Assembly (NCBI GenBank): GCA_026389315.1
Contig: JAPLIC010000065.1
Span: 1 to 64,000 of the forward strand
DNA from: Cyanobacteriota bacterium
Lineage (GTDB): Bacteria > Cyanobacteriota > Cyanobacteriia > PCC-6307 > Cyanobiaceae
Length of the DNA stretch: 64,000 nucleotides
Reading direction: 5' to 3'
The notes under the pieces were generated by a model, which searched no databases, was not told where the DNA came from, and saw nothing but the letters and a program-made list of their open reading frames with translations. This document shows positions 42,937 to 52,234 of this stretch, one piece after another. Within the stretch, counting starts at the first letter, position 1; each line of letters starts with the position of its first letter. Position numbers and translations under genes: made by a program.

Positions 42937-44532
42937 ATGGCCCCCACGGCCCTTCTGAGCGTGTCCGACAAAGAGGGCCTGGTGCCCCTGGCCAACGGCT
43001 TGCTCAGCCATGGCTATCAACTGCTTTCCAGTGGTGGCACCGCCACGGCCCTGGCCGCCGCCGGCCTGCCGGTGACCCGGGTCGCTGACTACACCGGGGC
43101 CCCGGAGATCCTGGGGGGTCGGGTGAAGACCCTCCATCCCCGCATCCATGGCGGCATCCTGGCCCGCCGGGACGATGCCGGCCATAGGGCCGACCTTGAG
43201 GCCCACGCGATCACCCCCATCGATGTGGTGGTGGTCAACCTTTATCCCTTCCGCCAAACCGTCGCCGACCCTGCGGTGGATTGGCAGACCGCGATCGAGA
43301 CCATCGATATCGGTGGGCCGGCGATGGTGCGGGCCGCTGCCAAAAACCATGGCGATGTGGCCGTGCTTACGGACCCCGCCCAATACCCCTCCTTCCTGGA
43401 GGCCCTGGCGGCGGGACGGCTGGATGCGGGCCTGCGACGCCGTTTGGCCCTGGCGGCCTTTCAGCACACGGCGGCTTATGACGCGGCCATCAGCGCCTGG
43501 TTGGCCCAGCGACTGGGCGATGGCAATGGCGATGGAGATGGCGATTCCGGCGCCAATCCGGTCGCCCCGCTGCGACTCGAACTGCCGGTTCAGCAGCGGC
43601 TCCGTTATGGGGAGAATCCCCACCAAAGCGCCACCTGGTTCAGCGATCCCCGGGCGGGTTGGGGCGCCGCCCTGCAGCTGCAGGGCAAAGACCTCAGTTA
43701 CAACAACCTCATCGATCTCGATGCGGCTCTGGCCACGGTTCGAGAGTTTGGTTACGACGAGGGGCCATCGGAGCGAGCTGCTGGCTCCAGTCCGGCGGCG
43801 GTCGTCATCAAGCACACGAACCCCTGCGGCGTCGCCGTGGGCACGGGCGTGGCCGAGGCCCTGCAGCGGGCTCTCGATGCCGATCGCACCTCCGCCTTTG
43901 GTGGCATCGTCGCCCTCAATGGGCCGGTTGATGCCGCAGCGGCGGCGCTGCTCACCGGCCTGTTTCTCGAATGTGTGGTGGCGCCTGAGTTTTCGCCTGA
44001 GGCCCTGGAGCGACTGGCCAGCAAGGCCAACCTGCGCGTCCTGACCTTGCCTGGGGCCGCAGTGGCCGCCGCCCCCCGGCTGCAGCGCCGCTCCGTTCTG
44101 GGGGGAGTGCTGGAGCAGCAAGCCGACGACCTTGCCAGTGATCCCCAGCCATGGAGAGTGGTCAGTGTTCGGCAGCCCAGCGCCCGGGAGCGGGCTGATC
44201 TGGAGTTCGCCTGGCGGGTGGTGCGCCACGGTCGCTCCAACGCCATCGTCGTGGCCGGCGGCGGACGCACCCTGGGCATCGGTGTCGGGCAGACCAACCG
44301 GGTGGGGGCCGCCCGAGCGGCCCTGGAAATGGCCGGAGCTTCGGCCCAGGGGGCCGTGCTCTCCAGTGACGGCTTCTTCCCCTTCGATGACAGCGTGCGC
44401 CTGGCGGCCGCCCATGGCATCACCGCGATCATCCAGCCGGGGGGCAGCCTCCGCGATGCTGATTCCATCGCCGCCTGCGACAGCCTGGGCCTGGCGATGG
44501 TTGTGACCGGTCGTCGGCACTTTCTGCATTGA
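42937..44532 (+). CDS. purH: bifunctional AICAR transformylase / IMP cyclohydrolase
   Basis: The 531-residue enzyme performs the last two steps of IMP synthesis. The N-terminal MGS-like domain starts TALLSVSDKEGLVPLANGLL and includes GGRVKTLHPRIHGGIL. The transformylase domain has RYGENPHQSA, KHTNPCGVAVG and the C-terminal DGFFPFDDSVRLAAAHGITA. A short Gly/Asp run (GDGNGDGDGD) is inserted near residue 200 from a 6-bp repeat at about 43518-43547. ATG 42937 gives the family start. The length is typical. Confidence 0.96.
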   Translation: MAPTALLSVSDKEGLVPLANGLLSHGYQLLSSGGTATALAAAGLPVTRVADYTGAPEILGGRVKTLHPRIHGGILARRDDAGHRADLEAHAITPIDVVVVNLYPFRQTVADPAVDWQTAIETIDIGGPAMVRAAAKNHGDVAVLTDPAQYPSFLEALAAGRLDAGLRRRLALAAFQHTAAYDAAISAWLAQRLGDGNGDGDGDSGANPVAPLRLELPVQQRLRYGENPHQSATWFSDPRAGWGAALQLQGKDLSYNNLIDLDAALATVREFGYDEGPSERAAGSSPAAVVIKHTNPCGVAVGTGVAEALQRALDADRTSAFGGIVALNGPVDAAAAALLTGLFLECVVAPEFSPEALERLASKANLRVLTLPGAAVAAAPRLQRRSVLGGVLEQQADDLASDPQPWRVVSVRQPSARERADLEFAWRVVRHGRSNAIVVAGGGRTLGIGVGQTNRVGAARAALEMAGASAQGAVLSSDGFFPFDDSVRLAAAHGITAIIQPGGSLRDADSIAACDSLGLAMVVTGRRHFLH

Positions 44533-44602
44533 ACTCACCGGCCCCTGCGAAGGGGGGGTCGGCAGTTGTAGCTTCACATCCCACGCACGCTTACCCCGCA
44601 CG

Positions 44603-45079
44603 ATGACCGAACTGATCTCCCCTTCCTTGGCCTACAAACTCAACTTCTTTCATCCTTTATTGATGTGGGCCCTGTTAGGGCTTTCGCTCTATTCGATGGT
44701 CCTGGGCATCAAGACCAAGAAGCTCCGCACCGCCAGCGCTGAGGAGCGCAAGGATCTCATCAAGGGGCAGTTTGGCCGTCGCCACCACCTGGTGGGCAGC
44801 CTGCTGCTGGCCTTGATGGTGCTGGGCACCTTCGGGGGGATGGCTGTTACCTATCTGAACAACGGCAAGCTTTTCGTAGGTCCCCATCTGCTGGTCGGCA
44901 TGGCCATGACCGCCCTGGTGGCCGTAGCCTCCGCCCTGACTCCATTGATGCAGCAGGGCAATCTCCTGGCCCGCAAGGCCCATGTCGGCCTCAATATGGG
45001 CATGGTGACCCTCTTCCTGTGGCAGGCCCTCAGCGGCACCCAGATTCTGCTGAAGGTGCTGGCCAATCCAGTCGCCTGA
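44603..45079 (+). CDS. DUF4079 membrane protein
   Basis: The 158-residue protein has four membrane segments with His residues near the first (NFFHPLLMWALLGLSLYSM), second (RRHHLVGSLLLALMVLG), third (GPHLLVGMAMTALVA) and fourth (KAHVGLNMGMVTLFLW). This layout matches DUF4079, a cyanobacterial and algal family that resembles four-helix cytochrome b561-like proteins. Heme binding is plausible from the paired His. Function is unknown. It is 70 bp downstream of purH. Confidence 0.85.
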   Translation: MTELISPSLAYKLNFFHPLLMWALLGLSLYSMVLGIKTKKLRTASAEERKDLIKGQFGRRHHLVGSLLLALMVLGTFGGMAVTYLNNGKLFVGPHLLVGMAMTALVAVASALTPLMQQGNLLARKAHVGLNMGMVTLFLWQALSGTQILLKVLANPVA

Positions 45080-45109
45080 GGGTTGTTCGCCGGCCCTTGC
45101 CCCTCCAGC

Positions 45110-45844
45110 TCAAAACCGGGCCCGACGCCGGGGGGGGCAAGGGATTCCATGGTTGGCGTGGAAATCCTCCTGAACTTTCCAGGTGAGTTTGCGGGAGATT
45201 TGGCGGACGATTTGTTTGAGCAAATGGTCGCCACTGCTCTGCACCAGTCCATCGGGCAAGAGGTTGAGCATGGAGGGCAATCGGATCCACACCGCCAGAT
45301 CCAATTGCCAGCGCACCAAGGTGTGGGCCATCAGTCGGTCGACTTCCTCGTTGGAAACCTCAACGGGCCCTGGCGCGCTCAGGGCCTGGCGATCGGTTTC
45401 GTCAAGCCGCAGGGAGGCATTGAAATCGACGTCGTAGAGCCCCTGCAAACTGGGGCTTTGCTCTGCAACCGGCAGGGTGACGATCTCGTAGACGCCGTTG
45501 TCCTGGGGCAGCAATTCCAGAGCGATGGTGGGCTCGACCTCAAAGCCGAAATTGCCAAACCGCCCCAGGGTCAGCAGATAGGCGTCGCGGTCCAAGGGGG
45601 CCACGGTCATGGGAGCTGCGCAGCGCCGGAACCAGTCCTCATGGCGATCGAGATAGCGACCGACGACATCGGCCGGGGCCCGCATTTCCATCAGATCGGC
45701 AAAGTGGCTGGCGTAACGGCGCACCTGGGGATCCCCGCTGAGACGCAAGCTGGGCTGCGCCCCGGCTTGACCCCTCCCAATCCCGGAATCGGCAGCTTGA
45801 TCAGTCAAGGCGGGCGAAACCAGAGGGGACAGGGGAAAGGACAT
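45110..45844 (-). CDS. DUF1997 domain protein
   Basis: From ATG 45844 the product is 244 residues. The core reads YASHFADLMEMRAPADVVGR, YLLTLGRFGNFGFEVEPTI and LDLAVWIRLPSMLNLLPDGL followed by VQSSGDHLL, the DUF1997 pattern found in cyanobacteria and plant plastids. It looks like a START/polyketide-cyclase-like fold. Function is unknown. The frame extends to 45973, overlapping ispH, but those codons are outside the family. Confidence 0.85.
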   Translation of the reverse strand: MSFPLSPLVSPALTDQAADSGIGRGQAGAQPSLRLSGDPQVRRYASHFADLMEMRAPADVVGRYLDRHEDWFRRCAAPMTVAPLDRDAYLLTLGRFGNFGFEVEPTIALELLPQDNGVYEIVTLPVAEQSPSLQGLYDVDFNASLRLDETDRQALSAPGPVEVSNEEVDRLMAHTLVRWQLDLAVWIRLPSMLNLLPDGLVQSSGDHLLKQIVRQISRKLTWKVQEDFHANHGIPCPPRRRARF

Positions 45845-45923
45845 CCAAAGGTGGAGAGAAGTCCCAGTAGCCGGGTTGGAGGGGCTCGGTCTGGGATACC
45901 AGGGGGAGCGAAGAGGCGCAATC

Positions 45924-47171
45924 TTATGGGAAAGGATCGGCCCCAGCGACGGTCGCCCGATCTGCCGGGGCACAGAGGTGGATCAGGCGGCGGATCACAT
46001 CTTCCACAACCCGATCCGGTGTGGAGGCGCCGGAAGTGATGCCGACCCGGATCGGACCATCGGGAAGAAAGGAGGTCACCACCTCCAGGTCAGCTTCCAG
46101 GGGTTTGTGTTCGATGCGATTGCCAGGACCGATGCGTTCGGGGGTATCGATGTGATAAGAACGAATGCCGCGACTGACGGCAATCTCCTGAAGGTGGGTG
46201 GTGTTGGAAGAGTTGTAGCCACCGATGACCACCATCAGATCCAGCGGTTCATCAACCAGGGCAAACATGGCATCTTGGCGCTCTTGGGTGGCATCACAAA
46301 TCGTGTTGAAGGCGAGAAAATGCTGATCCAGCAGGTTGGGGCCGAAGCGCTGCAACATGGTTCGCTCAAACAGTCGGCCGATCTCCTCGGTTTCACTTTT
46401 GAGCATGGTTGTTTGATTCGCCACCCCTAGCCGCAGCAGGTCCAGGTCTGGATCGAAACCAGGTGAGCAGGCTTTAGAGAAGCGGGCCATGAAGGCCTCG
46501 CGATCGCCCTGGCCATGGGCGCTGGCGAGGATGTAGTCACAGACGAGTCGGGCTTCCTTGAGGTCGAGCACCACCAGATAGGTGCCGGCAAAAGAGCTGG
46601 TGGCCAGGGTTTCCTCGTGCTTCACCTTGCCATGAATGATGGAGGTGAAGGAATGTTTCTTATGTTTCTCCACGCTATTCCACACTTTCGAGACCCATGG
46701 GCAGGTGGTGTCAACGATGTGGCAGCCGAGTTCGTTGAGGAGTTGCATCTCCTGCACGGTGGCGCCGAAGGCCGGCAAGATCACCACATCGCCGGTACCG
46801 ACTTCGGAAAAATCCTTGATCCCCTCATCCACGGAAATGAACTGCACGTCCATCTCGCGGAGATGGTCATTCACCGATGGATTGTGAATGATTTCATTGG
46901 TGATCCAGATCCGTTCACTGGGGTAGTGGCGCCTGGTTTCGTAGGCCATGGCCACCGCCCGTTCCACCCCCCAGCAAAAACCGAAGGCCTCGGCCAAACG
47001 CACCGTCAGCCGGCCTTCCCGCAGTTCGTAGCCGTTTTCCCGCAGGCTGGCCACCAGATCGCTCTGATAGGCGGTCTGCAGGTTGCCCGCCACCTCCTCG
47101 CCCAGGCCGAAGCCGCGGCGGTTGTAGCGCTCGGAATGGTGCAACGAGCGTTTGAAGGCACGGGTATCCAC
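45924..47171 (-). CDS. ispH: 4-hydroxy-3-methylbut-2-enyl diphosphate reductase
   Basis: The 415-residue enzyme is the last step of the MEP pathway, producing IPP and DMAPP for carotenoids, chlorophyll phytol and quinones. The three [4Fe-4S] ligands are the Cys in [22 protein letters not shown] and NTICDATQ; catalytic EIIHNP and the SSNT motif ([12 protein letters not shown]) are present. Its length and extended N-terminus are usual for cyanobacteria and plants. Confidence 0.96.
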   Translation of the reverse strand: MDTRAFKRSLHHSERYNRRGFGLGEEVAGNLQTAYQSDLVASLRENGYELREGRLTVRLAEAFGFCWGVERAVAMAYETRRHYPSERIWITNEIIHNPSVNDHLREMDVQFISVDEGIKDFSEVGTGDVVILPAFGATVQEMQLLNELGCHIVDTTCPWVSKVWNSVEKHKKHSFTSIIHGKVKHEETLATSSFAGTYLVVLDLKEARLVCDYILASAHGQGDREAFMARFSKACSPGFDPDLDLLRLGVANQTTMLKSETEEIGRLFERTMLQRFGPNLLDQHFLAFNTICDATQERQDAMFALVDEPLDLMVVIGGYNSSNTTHLQEIAVSRGIRSYHIDTPERIGPGNRIEHKPLEADLEVVTSFLPDGPIRVGITSGASTPDRVVEDVIRRLIHLCAPADRATVAGADPFP

Positions 47172-47224
47172 AGACGACCGGCAGGTAGGTGGACTCTATG
47201 GGTGCGGGGCGGAACCCGGTGGCC

Positions 47225-48040
47225 TCAGCCGTTGACGGTGGCGGCTGGCTGGCGCTCCAGCAGCTCGGCCAGTCCCAGCCAATGGACCGCCTCGGCGCTG
47301 AAGGCGAAGCGGCAGGGAAGCACCTCCATCCCGGTCGCCAGGGCCTGGCGGAACAATTGGCCGTAAAGGGGATCAGCCGTGTCGCCGGGGGCGAACTTGG
47401 TGACATCGCCCCGGCTGAGGCAGGGAACCAGCACAGCCCGGGCTGCCGGGACCAGGGCCATCAGTTCCCGCAGATGTTTCTGACCGCGCTCGGTGACGGT
47501 GTCGGGGAACAGGGCCAGCTCCCCCTGGCTCCAGGTGGTGTTCTTGACCTCCACATAGATCGGTCGGGGGTCGGCAGGCGCTGCACCAGCGGGGCCTGAC
47601 CCCGGAGTCAACAACAGATCGATGCGGCTGCGGCGCCCTTCGCCGTAGGGCACCTCCGCCCGGATGGCGGCGATGGGCCCCAGCCAGGGTTCCAGGCAGC
47701 CCGCCTCAATGGCGGCGCGCACCAGTCGATTGGGCAGGGCCGTATTGATCCCCACCCAGATCGGCTGGCCATCGGCTCCGGGCACCTCCGCCTGTTCCCA
47801 GGTCCAGGCCAATTTGCGGCTCGGGGAGGGATCGTGCCGCAGCCGCACCCTGCCACCAGGGCAGAGCACGCCCGTCATCGGGCCGGTATTGGCGCAATGG
47901 GCCGTGACGGTCTCGCCTCCGGCCAACTCCACATCCGCCAGAAACCGCTTGTAGCGCCGCAGCAGGATCCCCTCCACCAGGGGCCCAAGGGTCAGCAGCG
48001 GCGGCGCACTGGGGGGGATGGCGGAGAAAGGCAACGGCAT
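47225..48040 (-). CDS. sfsA: SfsA family DNA/RNA nuclease-like protein
   Basis: The 271-residue product has the SfsA pattern: LLRRYKRFLADVEL, CANTGPMTGVLCPG near residue 49, RSRIDLLL with the acidic site, IYVEVKNTTW, and AVLVPCLSRGDVTKFAP. VEVKN is the PD-(D/E)XK-type core. SfsA was named for sugar fermentation stimulation and binds nucleic acid. It lies 53 bp upstream of ispH on the same strand. Confidence 0.93.
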   Translation of the reverse strand: MPLPFSAIPPSAPPLLTLGPLVEGILLRRYKRFLADVELAGGETVTAHCANTGPMTGVLCPGGRVRLRHDPSPSRKLAWTWEQAEVPGADGQPIWVGINTALPNRLVRAAIEAGCLEPWLGPIAAIRAEVPYGEGRRSRIDLLLTPGSGPAGAAPADPRPIYVEVKNTTWSQGELALFPDTVTERGQKHLRELMALVPAARAVLVPCLSRGDVTKFAPGDTADPLYGQLFRQALATGMEVLPCRFAFSAEAVHWLGLAELLERQPAATVNG

Positions 48041-48112
48041 CAGCCGGGGAACCCGGAGGTGTGCGGGTCATACTGCCGGGCGATTGCAAGGGACCTCGTC
48101 CCCGGAGGGCCG

Positions 48113-49717
48113 ATGGCGAAGTCGCTCAAACGCATTGCCCTGGTGGTGGCGCTGGCCACGGCCTTCAGCAAGGTGGCAGGCCTGTTGCGCCAGCAAGTGA
48201 TCGCCGCTGCTTTTGGAGTCGGCGCCGCCTATGACGCTTACCACTACGCCTACGTTCTGCCTGGGTTCCTGCTGATTCTGCTGGGGGGCATCAACGGTCC
48301 TTTCCACAGCGCCATGGTCAGCGTGCTGGCGCGCCGCAGCCGCCAAGAGGGGGCCCATGTGCTGGCAGCGATCAACACCATGGTGGGGGCCGCCCTGGTG
48401 GTGGTGACGCTGCTGTTGATCGTCGCGGCAGATCCCCTGATCACCCTGGTGGGACCCGGCATGGATGCCACCCGCCACGCGTTGGCGGTGGCCCAGCTGC
48501 GCTGGATGGCGCCGATGGCCCTGTTTGCCGGCCTGATCGGTCTTGGCTTCGGGGCCCTCAATGCCGCCGATGTCTTCTGGTTGCCCGCCGTCAGCCCCCT
48601 GCTGTCAAGCCTGGCCGTGATTGGCGGCATCGGCCTGCTTTGGTGGCAGTTGGGTAGTGCCATCACCCTGCCCGCATCCGCCCTCTACGGCGGCGTCGTC
48701 TTGGCCGCATCCACCACGGTGGGGGCCTTGCTGCAGTGGCTGATTCAGTTGCCGGCCATGGCCAAGGAGGGCCTCGGCCGGCTGCGGCTGCTGTGGGATT
48801 GGCAGGATCCAGGCGTGCGCGAAGTGCTGGCGGTGATGGGGCCAGCCACCCTCTCTTCGGGGATGTTGCAGATCAATGTGTTCGTTGATCTGTTCTTTGC
48901 CTCCGGCATCGTCGGGGCGGCGGCGGGCCTGGGTTACGCCAATCTCCTGGTCCAGACGCCCCTGGGTTTGCTCTCCAATGCCCTGCTGGTGCCGCTGTTG
49001 CCTGTTTATGCCCGGCTCACCGCGCCCGCCGATCGGCCCGAGTTGGTCAGCCGCATCCGCCAGGGGCTGATGCTGTCCAACGCCAGCATGTTGCCCCTTG
49101 GGGCCCTGATGGTGGGCTTGGCCGGTCCGCTTGTGGCCTTGGTCTATGAACGGGGCGCCTTTGATAATCAGGCGGCTGCCTTGGTGGGAGGGCTGTTGAT
49201 GGCCTATGGCCTGGGCATGCCGGCCTACCTGGCCCGTGATGTGCTGGTTCGGGTGTTCTATGCCCTTGGCGATGCCAACACGCCCTTCCGTTGGTCCGTT
49301 GGGGGCATAGGCCTCAATGCCCTCTTCGACTGGTTGCTGGTGGGGGGGCCGACCCCTTGGGGTCTCCAGTTGCCCCAATGGAATTTCGGAGCCCCTGGCC
49401 TGGTCCTGGCCACGGTCGCCGTCAATGTGATCACCTGTCTGGGGCTGTTGATGGTGCTCTCCCGTCGGCTGGGGGGACTGCCCCTGGCCCGCTGGGGAAG
49501 GGACACCGCCCTGCTGCTCGGGGCTTCCCTGCTGGCCGGCCTGGTGGCCTGGGGCCTGGCCCATCGGCTGAGCTGGCCGCCGGGGTTGGTCGGCCTGCTG
49601 CTCCAGAACGGCTTGAGTGCGGGCTTGGCGATCGGCGTCTTTGGCGCTCTGGCCACCCTGGCTGGAGTTCCCGAGATCCATGAGCTGGTGCGCCTGGTGC
49701 GGCGCCGTCCGGCCTGA
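48113..49717 (+). CDS. murJ: lipid II flippase MurJ
   Basis: The 534-residue, about 14-helix protein begins MAKSLKRIALVVALATAFSK and contains GLLRQQVIAAAFGVGAAYDA near residue 20 and FYALGDANTPFRWSV near 395, hallmarks of MurJ/MviN. It moves lipid II across the inner membrane for peptidoglycan synthesis. GGAGG lies just upstream of ATG 48113, which fixes the start. It is divergent from sfsA across 72 bp. Confidence 0.94.
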   Translation: MAKSLKRIALVVALATAFSKVAGLLRQQVIAAAFGVGAAYDAYHYAYVLPGFLLILLGGINGPFHSAMVSVLARRSRQEGAHVLAAINTMVGAALVVVTLLLIVAADPLITLVGPGMDATRHALAVAQLRWMAPMALFAGLIGLGFGALNAADVFWLPAVSPLLSSLAVIGGIGLLWWQLGSAITLPASALYGGVVLAASTTVGALLQWLIQLPAMAKEGLGRLRLLWDWQDPGVREVLAVMGPATLSSGMLQINVFVDLFFASGIVGAAAGLGYANLLVQTPLGLLSNALLVPLLPVYARLTAPADRPELVSRIRQGLMLSNASMLPLGALMVGLAGPLVALVYERGAFDNQAAALVGGLLMAYGLGMPAYLARDVLVRVFYALGDANTPFRWSVGGIGLNALFDWLLVGGPTPWGLQLPQWNFGAPGLVLATVAVNVITCLGLLMVLSRRLGGLPLARWGRDTALLLGASLLAGLVAWGLAHRLSWPPGLVGLLLQNGLSAGLAIGVFGALATLAGVPEIHELVRLVRRRPA

Positions 49718-49718
49718 A

Positions 49719-49982
49719 TCAGGGCAGCCGCACCTGGCGTTCTTCACGGACCTGCATCGGCAACTCCAGGTGGCAGCGACCAATGATCTTGGGGCCGTCG
49801 ACCGAGAGGATGCGGGCCTCAATGCCGTAATCGCGGAAGGCTGTCTCCAGCTCTTGGATCAGGGCTTTTTCCACCTGGGCCTCGGCGTCCACCACCTTGC
49901 CGATCAGCCGGCCCCCCAGTTTGCCGATGCGCTTGCTGACCACCTCCCGGGCATTGGTGACCTCGATGATCAGCACGGACAC
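49719..49982 (-). CDS. small conserved-looking cyanobacterial protein
   Basis: The 87-residue product starts at GTG and reads VLIIEVTNAREVVSKRIGKL, then an amphipathic helix (VDAEAQVEKALIQELETAFR), and ends with IIGRCHLELPMQVREERQ. It has a mixed alpha/beta character. The family is not recognised. It lies 1 bp from the murJ stop in convergent orientation. Confidence 0.65.
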   Translation of the reverse strand: MSVLIIEVTNAREVVSKRIGKLGGRLIGKVVDAEAQVEKALIQELETAFRDYGIEARILSVDGPKIIGRCHLELPMQVREERQVRLP

Positions 49983-50050
49983 TGAGCGAAGGCAGCCACC
50001 TTATCGAGCGGTGCTCCAGCGGGGTTGGGCGCGGGATGGGGGCCGCTCCC

Positions 50051-50338
50051 TCAACAGAGCGGTTCAAGCAAGTCTTCCAGGTCCCGCAATTGGCCGGCGG
50101 GCACCAGTCGGGAGAGGGGCAGGCGGGTAACGCCCCCGCCAATCGGCACCTGAACGGCCTCCAGCGCCTGGCGGGCCGAGACCCCCGCGCCCTGGTCCAG
50201 TCGGCCGGCGCATTCGATCGCCAGGGCCTGGGCCAAATGGGCATCCCCCAGGTAGAGGTGCCAATCGCCCACCTGGATGTAAAGACGATCGGCGATCGCT
50301 CGGGTGAGCTCGTCGAGTTCGCGGGCTGCAAGCGTCAT
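50051..50338 (-). CDS. DUF3181 protein
   Basis: The 95-residue product reads LTRAIADRLYIQVGDWHLYL, DAHLAQALAIE, then VPIGGGVTRLPLSRLVP and LRDLEDLLE, the layout of DUF3181, a small cyanobacterial family of unknown function. Its ATG overlaps the stop of the upstream membrane protein as ATGA, so the two are translationally coupled. Confidence 0.85.
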   Translation of the reverse strand: MTLAARELDELTRAIADRLYIQVGDWHLYLGDAHLAQALAIECAGRLDQGAGVSARQALEAVQVPIGGGVTRLPLSRLVPAGQLRDLEDLLEPLC

Positions 50339-50574
50339 GGGGAAGGGGAGGGTCGAAGCGCCACCACCACGCTGCCATGCCCCAGGAGGGCCCCCGCCCA
50401 GACGAGGCTGAGCCAGCCCAGATGGGACCAGGGGTGCCGCAGTTCTTGGACAAACCAGAGGCCGCTGTTGATGGCCGCGAACAGGGCCGCATGCAGGGTG
50501 AGATTGACGATGCGTGCGAAGTGTTGATAGGTGGGTTCGGTCGGATCGGCGGGTCCGTACCAGCGAATGGGCAT
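50335..50574 (-). CDS. small 2TM-domain membrane protein
   Basis: From ATG 50574 the product is 79 residues. It begins MPIRWYGPADPTEPTYQHFA and has two membrane helices (IVNLTLHAALFAAINSGLWF and LGWLSLVWAGALLGHGSVVV) split by a short loop with RHPW, the 2TM-domain pattern. It is coupled to the DUF3181 gene by an ATGA overlap. Function unknown. Confidence 0.75.
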   Translation of the reverse strand: MPIRWYGPADPTEPTYQHFARIVNLTLHAALFAAINSGLWFVQELRHPWSHLGWLSLVWAGALLGHGSVVVALRPSPSP

Positions 50575-50643
50575 GGTGGCGTCGGCGGAAAGGGATGGGC
50601 GGTTGACGGATGGGCCCCCCATGCGGTGAGAATGTGGGGGTAA

Positions 50644-50717
50644 GCGCTTGTAGCTCAGCGGATTAGAGCATCTGACTACGGATCAGAGGGTCGGGAGTTC
50701 GAATCTCTCCAGGCGCG
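50644..50717 (+). tRNA. tRNA-Arg (anticodon ACG)
   Basis: The 74-nt sequence folds into a full cloverleaf. The acceptor arm pairs GCGCTTG with CAGGCGC, the D arm has GCTC/GAGC, the anticodon arm is TCTGA-CTACGGA-TCAGA with ACG in the loop, and the T arm contains GTTCGAAT. The discriminator is G and no CCA is encoded. ACG (read as ICG) decodes CGN arginine codons. Confidence 0.95.
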
Positions 50718-50729
50718 TTGATGACCATG

Positions 50730-50754
50730 GTCGCCCTTCGGGCGACTTTTTTTT
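50730..50754 (+). terminator. rho-independent terminator after tRNA-Arg
   Basis: GTCGCCC and GGGCGAC pair around a TTC loop (50730-50746) and are followed by eight T. It starts 12 nt beyond the tRNA end. Confidence 0.95.
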
Positions 50755-50897
50755 GCCCAGTCCCGTTGTGATTCCATTCCCCTGCCCTCGTGATCCGCCT
50801 ACGATCTAGGAATGCGTGAGGCAAACGGCCCGCCCGCCGGTGACCGCTCCCTGCCCATTGATCGCAACCATCCGTCCGCTGATCGAAACTTAATTCC

Positions 50898-52178
50898 ATG
50901 GTCGCTGACTCGATCGACACTCCCCTGGCCAGCGGCGATCCGGCCGTCGCCGAGCTGATCGCCTCCGAGCTGAATCGACAGCAGAGCCACCTTGAGCTGA
51001 TCGCCAGTGAGAATTTCGCCTCCCGGGCCGTCATGGAAGCCCAGGGCTCGGTGCTCACCAACAAATATGCCGAAGGTCTGCCCGGCAAGCGCTATTACGG
51101 GGGGTGTGAGTTCGTCGATGGCATCGAAGGCCTTGCCATCGACCGTGCCCGTGAACTGTTTGGTGCGGCTTGGGCCAACGTCCAACCCCATAGTGGCGCC
51201 CAGGCCAACTTTGCGGTGTTCCTGGCCCTGCTCCAGCCCGGCGACACGATCCTGGGCATGGACCTTTCCCATGGCGGCCATCTCACCCATGGATCGCCGG
51301 TCAATGTCAGCGGCAAATGGTTCAAGGCCGTTCATTACGGCGTTGATCCCGAGACGCACCGGCTGAATTTCGACACCATTCGCCAGCTAGCCCTGGAGCA
51401 CCGGCCCAAACTCATCATTTGCGGGTATTCCGCCTATCCGCGCAGCATCGACTTTGCTGCCTTCCGGGCCATTGCCGATGAGGTGGGGGCCTATCTGCTG
51501 GCGGACATGGCCCACATTGCCGGTCTGGTGGCTGCCGGTGTCCACCCCAGCCCCATTCCCCACTGCCATGTGGTCACCACCACCACCCACAAGACCCTGC
51601 GGGGGCCCCGGGGAGGACTGATCCTCTGCGGCGATGCCGAGTTCGGCAAACGGTTCGACAAGGCCGTGTTCCCTGGTACCCAGGGCGGCCCCTTGGAACA
51701 CGTCATCGCCGCCAAGGCCGTGGCTTTCGGCGAGGCCCTCCAACCCTCCTTTGTCGACTATAGCCAGCGGGTGGTGGCCAATGCCCAGGCCCTGGCGGCC
51801 CGATTGCAGGAGCGGGGCATTGGCGTGGTCAGTGGCGGCACCGACAATCACATCGTGCTTCTCGATCTCCGTTCGATTGGCTTGACGGGCAAGGTGGCCG
51901 ATGGGCTGGTCAGTGAGATCAACATCACCGCCAACAAGAACACCATTCCCTTCGATCCCGAGTCTCCTTTTGTCACCAGTGGCCTGAGATTGGGCAGCGC
52001 CGCCATGACGACCCGTGGCTTCGATGGCGCCGCCTTCATTGAGGTGGCCGATATCATCGCCCACCGGCTCCTGCTCCCGGGTGATGGGGCCGTGGCCCAG
52101 CGCTGCCGGGAACGGGTGGAGGCCCTTTGCACCCGATTCCCCCTTTATGGTCCCGCCCGTGCCCTGCAGCCCGCCTGA
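50898..52178 (+). CDS. glyA: serine hydroxymethyltransferase
   Basis: The 426-residue PLP enzyme interconverts serine and glycine with tetrahydrofolate. Seen are [20 protein letters not shown] near residue 33, [13 protein letters not shown], and the PLP lysine in [16 protein letters not shown] near residue 235. The C-terminal substrate Arg is in [15 protein letters not shown]. Length is standard. It is preceded by a 143-bp gap after the tRNA terminator. Confidence 0.97.
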   Translation: MVADSIDTPLASGDPAVAELIASELNRQQSHLELIASENFASRAVMEAQGSVLTNKYAEGLPGKRYYGGCEFVDGIEGLAIDRARELFGAAWANVQPHSGAQANFAVFLALLQPGDTILGMDLSHGGHLTHGSPVNVSGKWFKAVHYGVDPETHRLNFDTIRQLALEHRPKLIICGYSAYPRSIDFAAFRAIADEVGAYLLADMAHIAGLVAAGVHPSPIPHCHVVTTTTHKTLRGPRGGLILCGDAEFGKRFDKAVFPGTQGGPLEHVIAAKAVAFGEALQPSFVDYSQRVVANAQALAARLQERGIGVVSGGTDNHIVLLDLRSIGLTGKVADGLVSEINITANKNTIPFDPESPFVTSGLRLGSAAMTTRGFDGAAFIEVADIIAHRLLLPGDGAVAQRCRERVEALCTRFPLYGPARALQPA

Positions 52179-52234
52179 GATTAGGGCCGACCCCTTCACC
52201 GTCTTCCCGGCCTGATGGCGGCCCGTCTCTTGCC

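Noticed and set aside
42742..44601. 619-codon minus-strand open frame opposite purH
   Set aside because: It is fully antisense to purH, lacks any family motif, and is rich in Gly/Gln/His as expected for the shadow of a high-GC gene.
44533..44602. GC-rich imperfect hairpin after purH as a terminator
   Set aside because: The stem is only about five clean pairs and no T-run follows.
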